Assembly: GCA_001513425.1 (NCBI GenBank)
Contig: LFTR01000184.1
Location: forward strand, 1-33,307
From: Clostridiales bacterium DTU024
Lineage (GTDB): Bacteria; Bacillota; Clostridia; Christensenellales; Aristaeellaceae
Direction of reading: 5' to 3'
DNA: 33,307 bases
Both the position numbers and the translations under genes were made by a program. A model generated the notes under the pieces. The model was not told where the DNA came from and searched no databases. It saw nothing but the letters and a program-made list of their open reading frames with translations. The stretch's first letter is position 1. Every line of letters begins with the position of its first letter. Shown one piece after another: positions 17,776 to 25,873 of the stretch.

Positions 17776-18669
17776 ATGAAATTGAGAACCCTGGGAAAGA
17801 CGGGATACGAAATATCGCCCGTGGTATATGGCGGTGTTATCTCCATGAAGGACGGACAAAACGCCTCTGACCGCTATGTAGCGTGGGCGATCGAGCGCGG
17901 AGTTAATTACTTTGACGTCGCACCGAGCTACGGTGATGCGGAAGAAAAGCTTGGCCCATCCCTCGAGCCTTATCGCAAAAACGTATATTTGGCATGCAAG
18001 ACCATGGAAAGGCTGCGCGTCAATGCCGAAAAGGAACTCTCGCGTTCGATGGAATTGCTGAAAACAGATTATTTTGACGTATATCAGATGCACGCTCTGA
18101 CCACGCCACAGGATGTAGAATTGGCGTTTGGTCCTGGCGGTGTGATGGAATTGCTGCGTGACCTCAAAGAAAAGGGCGTTATCCGAAAAGTGGGCATCAC
18201 CGCGCACAGCGAGACGGCCGCGCTCAACTGCCTGTCAATGTATCCCTTTGATACCGTGATGTTTCCCACCAACTGGATGCTGCACATGGGGCAGGGGATC
18301 GCTACACAAATGAAGACGGCCAAAGAGGATCAGAGCTTTGGATATCTTGGGATAAAGGCCTTGGTGGAGCGCGCTTGGCAGGAGGGCGATGACCGCACGG
18401 GCGGCTACCCCAAATCCTGGTGCAAACCCATTGATGCGGGCGCGGAAGCGCTCAGGATCGCCGCAATGAAATATGCCTTGCAGCGTCTTGGTCCTGATGT
18501 GCTGGTGCCGCCCGGCAATTTCGAATGCTTGAGTTTTATGGTGGAGCATGTGGATGCGTGCTTCAGCACCCCCCTGGATACCCGTGAAGAAGCCTTGCTC
18601 AAAGACCACTATGAGACGGTAAAGGACGCTCCGTTCTTTCAGAAGAATAACGGTGATTGGCCGGAGTAA
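17776..18669 (+). CDS. Aldo/keto reductase family protein
   Basis: 297 aa; MKLRTLGKTGYEISPVVYGG, GVNYFDVAPSYGDAEEKLGPSL, LACKTMER, YFDVYQMHAL. Confidence 0.92.
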   Translation: MKLRTLGKTGYEISPVVYGGVISMKDGQNASDRYVAWAIERGVNYFDVAPSYGDAEEKLGPSLEPYRKNVYLACKTMERLRVNAEKELSRSMELLKTDYFDVYQMHALTTPQDVELAFGPGGVMELLRDLKEKGVIRKVGITAHSETAALNCLSMYPFDTVMFPTNWMLHMGQGIATQMKTAKEDQSFGYLGIKALVERAWQEGDDRTGGYPKSWCKPIDAGAEALRIAAMKYALQRLGPDVLVPPGNFECLSFMVEHVDACFSTPLDTREEALLKDHYETVKDAPFFQKNNGDWPE

Positions 18670-18687
18670 ACCTTAAGTCCTCGCAAT

Positions 18688-18720
18688 AACAAAACCACTG
18701 TATGACGCGGTGGTTTTGTT
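18688..18720. terminator. Bidirectional intrinsic terminator between convergent genes
   Basis: AACAAAACCAC-tgtatgacgc-GGTGGTTTTGTT inverted repeat with U-rich tract on both strands. Confidence 0.7.
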
Positions 18721-20065
18721 AATGGCGGCCTTGCCGGTGTTCGCTGAGTCTTTTGACGGCGAGGGACAGAAGAGCTTCCCGGTCGTTCTTTTCAAAACCG
18801 CTGATCACGCGCTGCAAGAGGTACTGCAGTGTCTCCCCAAGAAAGGGCCCGCTGCTAAATCCATGCTCCACCAAGAGGCGGCCGTCCACCGCAAGGTCAC
18901 TAAGGCTCAGGCATGCGCCGCTGCGCGCCATTTCCTGCGCCCGCTCGGCCAAAGCGTCAATATCCTTGACCTTGACGGCGACGTGTGGGGCATGTGAGCC
19001 CATATCGGCCCGTTGAAGCAGCATCAGTTTGCCAAATAATGGTTGTCCCAATTTACACAGCCATTGCTGCAGATTATCAGGCCCAATACGTTCGTCATGG
19101 TATTTTACCAGCTGCGTAATCTCCTTGATGACGGCGGTTGGCTGCTTAAGTTCGGTAAGGATCTTTCCCGCAATGCGTGTGCTGATCGCCTGATGTCCGC
19201 GGAAATGCGTCGTGCCATCCGCGTCATAGGTGATCGCATCGGGCTTGCCGACATCATGCAGAAGCGCCGCCCAGCGCACGGATAGATCAGGCGGCGTATC
19301 TTTCAGCGCGTGTAAGGTGTGTTCCCACAAATCATAGCAATGAAACACGGAACGCTGCGGGCAATGATACATGGGCTCCAATAGCGGCAGCACTTCAAAA
19401 AGGATGCGCGGGCACTGCCGGATAACGCCGGCCGGGTTCAATCCCGTCAATAGCAAATTGAGTTCCGTCGTGATCCTTTCGATGCTGACTCTCTTGACGC
19501 TGCTTTTTCTTTCGTCCATGGCGGCCAATGCGTATGACTCGATGGCAAAATCCAGCACGCTGGCAAAGCGAAGGGCGCGCAGGATGCGCAACGCATCCTC
19601 ATTGAAGCGCTTTGCCGGACTGCCCACACAGCGTATCAGTTTGTTGTCGCAGTCTTCGCGGCCTCCAAACAGATCAACGATGCCTGACGAAGGGTGCCAC
19701 GCCATGGCGTTCATCGTGAAGTCTCGGCGCTCCAAATCCTCCGCCAGAGAGAGTGTGAAAAAAACGTGATCCGGCCGCCGGCGGTCCAGATAGGGTCCAT
19801 CGGTGCGGAAGGTAGTAATTTCGATGCTGTTCCCATCAAGCAAGACTGTCAGCGTGCCGTGCCGAATGCCCGTATCGATAGTCTTTTCATTACTGAAGCA
19901 AGCTTTGGTTTGCTCAGGATAGGCGGAAGTGCAAATGTCGTAATCGTTGGGCCGGATGCCCAAATAGTCGTCCCGAACACAGCCCCCGACCAAATAGGCC
20001 TCGTGCCCACCGTCGTTCAGGCGATTGATGGCTTCCAAAATCGGTCCCGGGACTGGGAAACGCAT
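18719..20065 (-). CDS. cca: CCA tRNA nucleotidyltransferase (class II, with HD domain)
   Basis: 448 aa; AYLVGGCVRDDYLGIRPNDYDICTSAYPE, RRDFTMNAMAW, RFNEDALRILRALRFAS, HD motif LLHDVGKPDA. Confidence 0.95.
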   Translation of the reverse strand: MRFPVPGPILEAINRLNDGGHEAYLVGGCVRDDYLGIRPNDYDICTSAYPEQTKACFSNEKTIDTGIRHGTLTVLLDGNSIEITTFRTDGPYLDRRRPDHVFFTLSLAEDLERRDFTMNAMAWHPSSGIVDLFGGREDCDNKLIRCVGSPAKRFNEDALRILRALRFASVLDFAIESYALAAMDERKSSVKRVSIERITTELNLLLTGLNPAGVIRQCPRILFEVLPLLEPMYHCPQRSVFHCYDLWEHTLHALKDTPPDLSVRWAALLHDVGKPDAITYDADGTTHFRGHQAISTRIAGKILTELKQPTAVIKEITQLVKYHDERIGPDNLQQWLCKLGQPLFGKLMLLQRADMGSHAPHVAVKVKDIDALAERAQEMARSGACLSLSDLAVDGRLLVEHGFSSGPFLGETLQYLLQRVISGFEKNDREALLSLAVKRLSEHRQGRH

Positions 20066-20176
20066 GTATATCCTCCTTTATGACCATGGCAACAAGAGGA
20101 TACAGGACGCCCCAAATCTTGTCAAGTCAACCAAAGCATGCTACAATTGTGCCCAAATGACGGGAGGGGGCGGCTC

Positions 20177-20686
20177 ATGCAAACCTTGGCTGCGGTACTG
20201 AAGGCGCGCCTTTGTTTAGAAGTACATACGCCTCTTAAGAGCGACTGCGGCAGCTACTGTGACAGCGCATGCTGTAGGAGTGGCGAAGCGGGCAGCGGCA
20301 TGTTGCTTTTTCCGCGGGAAGAAGAGCTGTATTCTGTTATGCCCGCAGGGTTCAGCATTTCACAAAGCAGCGCAGTGCCGGGTGCTTTACTGCTGTCTTG
20401 CGAGGGCACATGCAGTAGAATTAAGCGCCCGCTCGCGTGCCGTTTTTTCCCACTGATCCCTTATTGGCGCGGAAAAACCGGCGGCATTGCCATGGATGTC
20501 AGGGCATGGCCCGTGTGTCCCTTGATGGAGTACGGTATCGCGGGCCTCAAGCAAACGTTTGTTGATGCGGCTGTATCAGCATCCCGCGCGCTGATGTTGA
20601 CGCAAGAAAACCGCGATTTTGTTTCGGGTTTGACGCTTCATTTGGATGCATATCGGCAGCTTCATGCCGAAAAGGGGGAAGAGTGA
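20177..20686 (+). CDS. Cysteine-cluster protein, YkgJ-like pattern
   Basis: CGSYCDSACC...CEGTCSRIKRPLACRFFPLIPYW...CPL; start ATG 20177 after GGGAGGGGG. Confidence 0.55.
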   Translation: MQTLAAVLKARLCLEVHTPLKSDCGSYCDSACCRSGEAGSGMLLFPREEELYSVMPAGFSISQSSAVPGALLLSCEGTCSRIKRPLACRFFPLIPYWRGKTGGIAMDVRAWPVCPLMEYGIAGLKQTFVDAAVSASRALMLTQENRDFVSGLTLHLDAYRQLHAEKGEE

Positions 20687-21948
20687 TCTGGCGCAGGGCA
20701 TCGTGCCGCAAGGAGATCACCTTCGCCGATGGTCCCCGCGGAAACCTCATGCTGGGCGATGCGCTGGTTCAGGACTTGTCCGAGTATTACGGGCAAGTGC
20801 AATGCGTGTATCTGGATCCGCCCTACTACACGGGCGACAGATTCACATTCAGAATGCGCGTAGGTCGGGATGGCTGGAGCGGTAAGGGACGCACCCTCAT
20901 TTTGCCGACCTATGACGATTTCTCGGGAGATTCCAAGGCGGTCTATCTCAAGTTCCTGCGAGGGGCGATCATCCTCGCGCACCGTCTTCTCACGAACGAA
21001 GGCTCTTTTTTCCTTCATATGGATTACCGGGCCAATGCGCATGCACGGCTTATTTGTGATGACGTTTTTGGTGAAGACAATTTCGTCAACGAAATCGTCT
21101 GGAGCTATCAAACGGGCGGGCGATCCAAACGTTATTTCAGCCGCAAGCACGATACCATCTTTCTTTACGGCAAATCGCAGGATCGCTATTTTGACATATC
21201 ACAGGTGCCGTGCCGCCGCAAAAAGGACCATACCAACCACATGAAGCGCAACGTAGACGAACAGGGCCGGCATTACAGAACCATTCGCTCGGGCGGTCGT
21301 GTGTACATTTACTACGACGATGAACCTTCCTACCCCGATGACGTCTGGGCCGATGTCAGCCAAATGCAGCAGAAGGATCCGCAGCGAACCGGCTACGCCA
21401 CTCAGAAACCGCAGGCGCTGCTGGACAGGATCATTCGCTGTTCTACACGCAAAAACGATTTGGTGGCGGATTTCATGTGTGGTTCGGGTACGGCATTGGT
21501 ATCGGCAGCGGACAACAACCGTCGCTTTTTGGGGATGGACGACTGCATTCATGCGCTTTCCGTTACACGCAAGCGTCTGAAAGATGCCTGCGTGGAGGTT
21601 GACTCACCCCTGTCAAGCGTCACGGCGATGGTGGACGCTGCCGTACTTGCCGGCATCGGGTTCTATGATGTCAGCCTCAACGCATACACAGTTTCCGGCG
21701 ATGCGTTTGACAATGCGGTGATGGAACCCGCCGGGAAGCGCATTGTGTCGCTGGATGCGGTAGATCAGTGGTATGCGGGACTACTGAACAATGAGGAGTT
21801 CCAGGTATATGCAAGCGGTGTGCGCACTAAGCAAAGTCCGGATCTTCCAAAAACGCTCAAAGTTCCGCTGCTCAGGGGCACTGTTGCGCTCATGATCATT
21901 GATGTATTGGGCAACAGAACGCTGTGGGCGGCGTCATCGCAGGTGTAA
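20683..21948 (+). CDS. DNA methyltransferase, beta-class N6-adenine/N4-cytosine type
   Basis: 421 aa; N-terminal motif IV YLDPPYYTG, ANAHARLICDDVFGEDNFVNEIVWSYQTGGRSKRYFSRKHDTIFLYGKS, C-terminal motif I FMCGSGT; GTGA start/stop overlap with the upstream CDS. Confidence 0.9.
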   Translation: MIWRRASCRKEITFADGPRGNLMLGDALVQDLSEYYGQVQCVYLDPPYYTGDRFTFRMRVGRDGWSGKGRTLILPTYDDFSGDSKAVYLKFLRGAIILAHRLLTNEGSFFLHMDYRANAHARLICDDVFGEDNFVNEIVWSYQTGGRSKRYFSRKHDTIFLYGKSQDRYFDISQVPCRRKKDHTNHMKRNVDEQGRHYRTIRSGGRVYIYYDDEPSYPDDVWADVSQMQQKDPQRTGYATQKPQALLDRIIRCSTRKNDLVADFMCGSGTALVSAADNNRRFLGMDDCIHALSVTRKRLKDACVEVDSPLSSVTAMVDAAVLAGIGFYDVSLNAYTVSGDAFDNAVMEPAGKRIVSLDAVDQWYAGLLNNEEFQVYASGVRTKQSPDLPKTLKVPLLRGTVALMIIDVLGNRTLWAASSQV

Positions 21949-21954
21949 TGGCCC

Positions 21955-21979
21955 GATAACTGCCAAGGTGGCATTATCT
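21955..21979 (+). terminator. Hairpin after the methyltransferase gene, possible weak terminator
   Basis: GATAAcTGCCA-agg-TGGCATTATC imperfect stem, no real U-tract. Confidence 0.35.
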
Positions 21980-22075
21980 TAAAGATTATGCTACCATTGC
22001 GGCAGTGAAGTGGTGATAAAGAGGCGGTGGAGCCCATTTAGGGGACTTTTTCTAGGGACAAGAAGGAGAAACGAT

Positions 22076-23098
22076 ATGGCGGCCATAGAGGATATCGGCA
22101 TAGACTTGGGGTCCAGCAATATTCTGGTCTATGCCCGCGGCAAGGGCATCGTGCTTAACGAGCCCTCCGTATTGGCGGTGGATCATGAATCGCGCAGCGT
22201 AATTGCTATAGGGATCGAAGCATACAAAATGATGGGCCGAGAGCCCAACAACATTGAAGTAGTACGTCCTTTGCAGTCGGGCGCCATTCGGGATTTTGAT
22301 ATGCTGGGTATTATGCTTAATCATTTTGTCGTCATGGTTATCGGCAAGCGCGTTTTTTCGCGCCCCCGCGCGGTACTTTCAATATCCAGCACGGCCAACG
22401 AGCTGGAAAAACGGCAGCTCATCCTGGGCATGCTTGAAGCGGGCGTACGCCGTACGCAGTTGCTCTCAAGGCCTTTGGCGGCAGCGGTAGGCAGCGGTAT
22501 CAACGTAATGCCGCATGTGGGCCATATGATCATCGACATTGGCGGCGCCAACAGCCATGTTGCGGCTATTGCATCGGGTGAAATCATGACTGAGAACACG
22601 GAAATCGTGGGCGGGGATGCCTTTTCAGATGCTATCATTCGCTACGTGCGCCTAAAACATAATTTGCTGATCGGCACGCGCACGGCCGAAGACATAAAAT
22701 GCGCCATCGGCACTGCACGCAACTTTGGAGACGCGGACATCTCTTTGCCCATTGCCGGACGAAACCTGGTAAGCGGTCTGCCCAAACAGATTGATATTAC
22801 GCGCAATGAAGTGACTGAAGCCATGGAAGATCCCATGCGAACCATGCTGGAGGGCATCCGTGGCGTTATCGAGCGGCTGCCGCCGGAACTGGCCAACGAC
22901 GTGTTTGACAACGGCATCATGCTCACCGGTGGCGGCGCTATGCTCAAAGGCCTGCAGGAAGTCATCTCCGATGACATCAAACTTCCCTGTTTCACAGCAG
23001 ATGACCCGCAGGAGTGTGTTGCCGCAGGATGCGGCTATGTACTGGAAAGAATGGAGGAGTTCGGGGCGCTGTTGGGAGACGCCAGGCGCAAGAAATAA
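22076..23098 (+). CDS. mreB: Rod shape-determining protein, MreB/Mbl family
   Basis: IGIDLGSSNILVYARGKGIVLNEPSVLAVD, IRDFDMLGIMLNHFV, HMIIDIGGANSHVAAIASGEI, GIMLTGGGAMLKGLQEVISDDIKLP; ATG 22076 with AAGGAGAAA RBS (ORF begins 22010). Confidence 0.92.
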   Translation: MAAIEDIGIDLGSSNILVYARGKGIVLNEPSVLAVDHESRSVIAIGIEAYKMMGREPNNIEVVRPLQSGAIRDFDMLGIMLNHFVVMVIGKRVFSRPRAVLSISSTANELEKRQLILGMLEAGVRRTQLLSRPLAAAVGSGINVMPHVGHMIIDIGGANSHVAAIASGEIMTENTEIVGGDAFSDAIIRYVRLKHNLLIGTRTAEDIKCAIGTARNFGDADISLPIAGRNLVSGLPKQIDITRNEVTEAMEDPMRTMLEGIRGVIERLPPELANDVFDNGIMLTGGGAMLKGLQEVISDDIKLPCFTADDPQECVAAGCGYVLERMEEFGALLGDARRKK

Positions 23099-23106
23099 GC
23101 GCAAAA

Positions 23107-23138
23107 AAAACCGCCTCCGTAAGGGAGCGGTAGTTTTT
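23107..23138 (+). terminator. Intrinsic terminator, probably bidirectional between mreB and rpmB
   Basis: aaaaaaACCGCCTCC-gtaa-GGGAGCGGTagtttttg. Confidence 0.75.
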
Positions 23139-23148
23139 GTCCCGTGTG

Positions 23149-23370
23149 TCAGGCTTCCACAGTCTCCGCCGTAATTTTCGGCAGGGCGCGGACAACGTTG
23201 CCGCTGCGCAGACAGCGCGTACAAACGCCAATGCGCTTGGGCGCACCGTTTATCACGACGCGGACGTTCTGAATGTTGGGTGCCCACAACTTGTTGCTTT
23301 TGCGATTGGAGTGGCTCACCTTGTGACCATTCATTGTACCTTTTTCACAAACTTCACAATACTTTCCCAC
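23149..23370 (-). CDS. rpmB: Ribosomal protein bL28 (zinc-binding C+ form)
   Basis: VGKYCEVCEKGTMNGHKVSHSNRKSNKLWAPNIQNVRVVINGAPKRIGVCTRCLRSG; GTG start at 23370 with GGGAGGTG RBS. Confidence 0.95.
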   Translation of the reverse strand: MGKYCEVCEKGTMNGHKVSHSNRKSNKLWAPNIQNVRVVINGAPKRIGVCTRCLRSGNVVRALPKITAETVEA

Positions 23371-23478
23371 TTGATACACCTCCCTGCCTTCACACAGAGC
23401 ACACGCCCTGAAACTCAGCTCATTTTTGACAGCGGAAGCATCATAGCATAGCTCCTGATGAAATGCAAGCGAAATTGC

Positions 23479-23507
23479 TTGCATGAACTGCTTGAATCCT
23501 GTATACT
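23479..23507 (+). promoter_or_regulatory. Candidate promoter of the proS T-box transcript
   Basis: TTGCAT (23479-23484), 17-nt spacer, TATACT (23502-23507). Confidence 0.65.
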
Positions 23508-23513
23508 GCCAAG

Positions 23514-23720
23514 ACAACAGGCGATGAAGGGGAAAGGGTTTCCCGTCACCAGAGAGCGCGTCCAGGCTGAAAGCGCGCATGGAAACCGACCCGCCCTCAA
23601 GCTGCGGCTAATTCCCGCCGTTTTCCGCGTTAAGGATTCAAGCGGGCGCAAAAGCGCCAAGCAAGGTGGTACCGCGAAGAAGACCCTTCGTCCCTGCAGG
23701 GATAGAGGGTCTGTTATTTT
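23514..23720 (+). promoter_or_regulatory. T-box leader (tRNA-Pro-sensing) upstream of proS
   Basis: Canonical T-box AAGGTGGTACCGCG (23663-23676); AGAGAG element in stem I; terminator AGACCCT...TCCCTGCAGGGA...AGGGTCT then TTATTTT; proS 12 nt downstream; TGGT bulge fits tRNA-Pro ACCA end. Confidence 0.92.
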
Positions 23721-23731
23721 AGGAGGAAAGC

Positions 23732-25174
23732 ATGGCAAAAGAAAAGAAACAGGTATTCGTGCAGCACATCACGGCGCGGGATGAAGACTTTTCGCAGTGG
23801 TACACAGATGTAGTAACGCAAACCGATTTGATGGACTACACGCCCGTACGCGGCTGTATGGCACTGCGCCCCTACGGTAACCGCATTTGGGAACTTATCC
23901 ACGACGAACTTGATGCCCGCTTCAAGGAAACGGGCCACGAAAATGTGGCTATGCCCATGCTGATCCCGGAAAGCCTGCTCCTGAAGGAAGCGGAACACGT
24001 GGAAGGTTTCGCGCCGGAAGTGGCGTGGGTCACCCATGGCGGGAACGAGCAATTGCAGGAACGGTTGGCCATTCGCCCAACCAGCGAAACCATGTTCTGC
24101 ACCATGTTTTCCAAATGGGTGCAGTCCTGGCGCGATCTGCCAATGAAATACAACCAATGGTGTTCTGTGATGCGGTGGGAGAAGACCACACGCCCTTTCC
24201 TGCGCACCAGCGAATTTTGGTGGCAGGAAGGCCATACCGTGCATGCCCTCCCTGAGGAGGCACAGGAGGAAACCTTGCTGATGCTGGATGTCTATCGGGA
24301 GTTTTGCAGCAATGTCCTGTCGATCCCCGTTTTTTCGGGACAAAAGAGTGACAAGGAAAAGTTTGCGGGTGCGCGTGCCACTTATTCTGTAGAAGCTATG
24401 ATGCAGGACGGCAAAGCGCTGCAAGCCGGTACGACGCATAATTTCGGTACCAACTTTTCCGAACCGTTTGAAATCAGATACCTGGATAAGGACGGTACGC
24501 TGAAATACTGCCACGAAACCAGCTGGGGAATGTCCACCAGGCTCATCGGTGCCGTTATCATGACCCACGGGGATGAGCGGGGGCTCAAGCTGCCGCCGCT
24601 CATCGCGCCTTTTCAGGCCGTCATGTTGCCTATCGCCGCGCATAAGGGCGGTGTTATGGAGAAGTGCGAAGAAGCATTCACGAGCTTGAAAGCGGCCGGC
24701 ATTCGCGTCAAGCTGGATGATCGGGACAATGTGTCCCCCGGTTGGAAGTTTAACGAATGGGAGCTAAAAGGGGTCCCGCTGCGTATCGAAATTGGACCAA
24801 GGGACGTGGAAAACGGCGTTGCTGCCTGCGCCCGGCGCGACACCAATGAGAAATTTACGCTGCCGCTGGATGATTTGGCACAAAAGGTGCATGAGGTGCT
24901 GGAGGATATCCAACAAAACATGTACGCCAGTGCCGATCAGTTCAAGCTTGAGCACACCAAGGACGTTTTTGGCATGGAGGAACTGACACAGCAAGTCAGC
25001 TGCGGATATGCCAGGGCGATGTGGTGCGGGGAGAGAGCCTGCGAAGATGTCATTAAGGAAGAGACTGGCGCAACCAGCCGCAACATGCCTTTTGATCAGT
25101 CGCCGATAGGGCATACCTGCGTGTGTTGCGGGAAAAAGGCCTCCAAAGTAATGTACTTCGCCAAAGCCTATTGA
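23732..25174 (+). CDS. proS: Prolyl-tRNA synthetase, ProS type 3 (archaeal/eukaryal-like architecture)
   Basis: 480 aa; TDLMDYTPVRGCMALRPYGNRIWELI, RPTSETMFCTMFSKWVQSWRDLPMKYNQWCSVMRWE, TRPFLRTSEFWWQEGHT, C-terminal CVCCGKKASKVMYFAKAY. Confidence 0.96.
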   Translation: MAKEKKQVFVQHITARDEDFSQWYTDVVTQTDLMDYTPVRGCMALRPYGNRIWELIHDELDARFKETGHENVAMPMLIPESLLLKEAEHVEGFAPEVAWVTHGGNEQLQERLAIRPTSETMFCTMFSKWVQSWRDLPMKYNQWCSVMRWEKTTRPFLRTSEFWWQEGHTVHALPEEAQEETLLMLDVYREFCSNVLSIPVFSGQKSDKEKFAGARATYSVEAMMQDGKALQAGTTHNFGTNFSEPFEIRYLDKDGTLKYCHETSWGMSTRLIGAVIMTHGDERGLKLPPLIAPFQAVMLPIAAHKGGVMEKCEEAFTSLKAAGIRVKLDDRDNVSPGWKFNEWELKGVPLRIEIGPRDVENGVAACARRDTNEKFTLPLDDLAQKVHEVLEDIQQNMYASADQFKLEHTKDVFGMEELTQQVSCGYARAMWCGERACEDVIKEETGATSRNMPFDQSPIGHTCVCCGKKASKVMYFAKAY

Positions 25175-25278
25175 TTATCATCCCGGGCTGTGAGAATGAT
25201 ACACCCGTGGGCGTGTACATGAGGGCGCGCGGCAAGACCATCAAGAAGGCATACCCTGCCATGCTGCCGCGAAAATAA
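25171..25278 (+). CDS. Possible small ORF (35 aa, TTG start) overlapping the proS stop codon
   Basis: Reads (M)IIIPGCENDTPVGVYMRARGKTIKKAYPAMLPRK*; protein-like composition; no clear RBS. Confidence 0.25.
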   Translation: MIIIPGCENDTPVGVYMRARGKTIKKAYPAMLPRK

Positions 25279-25285
25279 AGGCAGA

Positions 25286-25323
25286 AAAGCAAGAAGGAAA
25301 TGACAAATTCTTCTTGCTTTTTT
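25286..25323 (+). terminator. Intrinsic terminator between proS and the S10 operon
   Basis: AAGCAAGAAG-gaaatgacaaatt-CTTCTTGCTT then TTTT. Confidence 0.85.
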
Positions 25324-25342
25324 AATTCGATGCCTATATACT
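25314..25342 (+). promoter_or_regulatory. Candidate S10 operon promoter overlapping the upstream terminator
   Basis: TTGCTT (25314-25319), 17-nt spacer, TATACT (25337-25342). Confidence 0.6.
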
Positions 25343-25349
25343 TATACGG

Positions 25350-25540
25350 CTGTCTGTTTATGGGATGAAGTGATAGGTTGCCGCCCCGGCCTGGGCGGGT
25401 AATTATCGCAGACCAGCCCGCACAATCGGGCGACGGGCTCAAACGCAAGGCAAGACCAAGCCTGCGAAGCGCCGGAGGGGCATCTGCCGTCTGCGTCGGC
25501 AAAGCTCTGTAAAGCACACATGAGACGCTAATTAAAAGGA
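25350..25540 (+). promoter_or_regulatory. Structured S10 operon leader (candidate autoregulatory 5' UTR)
   Basis: About 200 nt without a credible CDS; stems CCGCCC-cggcct-GGGCGG (25381-25398), GCCCG-cacaat-CGGGC (25416-25431), GCCG...CGGC further 3'. Confidence 0.5.
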
Positions 25541-25549
25541 GGAACTCCC

Positions 25550-25858
25550 ATGGCCAACCAAAAAATCCGCATCAAACTTAAGTCTTACGAGCATAACCTC
25601 ATCGACAAGTCCGCCGAACGTATCGTAGAAACTGCCAAGCGTACCGGTGCACGCGTTTCCGGGCCCATTCCGCTGCCCACCGAAAAGGAAATCATCACCA
25701 TTTTGCGTGCTCCGCACAAGTATAAGGATAGCCGTGAACAATTCGAGCGCAGGACGCACAAGCGCCTGATCGATGTACATAGCCCAAACGCCAAGACTGT
25801 TGACGCCATGATGAAGCTGGATCTGCCCGCCGGCGTCGAGATAGAAATCAAACTGTAA
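25550..25858 (+). CDS. rpsJ: Ribosomal protein uS10
   Basis: [45 protein letters not shown]. Confidence 0.99.
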   Translation: MANQKIRIKLKSYEHNLIDKSAERIVETAKRTGARVSGPIPLPTEKEIITILRAPHKYKDSREQFERRTHKRLIDVHSPNAKTVDAMMKLDLPAGVEIEIKL

Positions 25859-25873
25859 GGCAGGAGGAACATC

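Noticed and set aside
20683-21948. Complete restriction-modification or BREX/DISARM-type defence system
   Set aside because: Only a methyltransferase is present; the flanking genes are housekeeping and no nuclease, helicase or specificity subunit was seen.
23714-24643. 309-aa antisense ORF over proS
   Set aside because: Shadow of proS; no domain-like motifs.
25053-25517. 154-aa minus-strand ORF spanning the proS 3' end and S10 leader
   Set aside because: Overlaps proS, a terminator and structured leader; composition is not coherent; plus-strand elements explain the region better.
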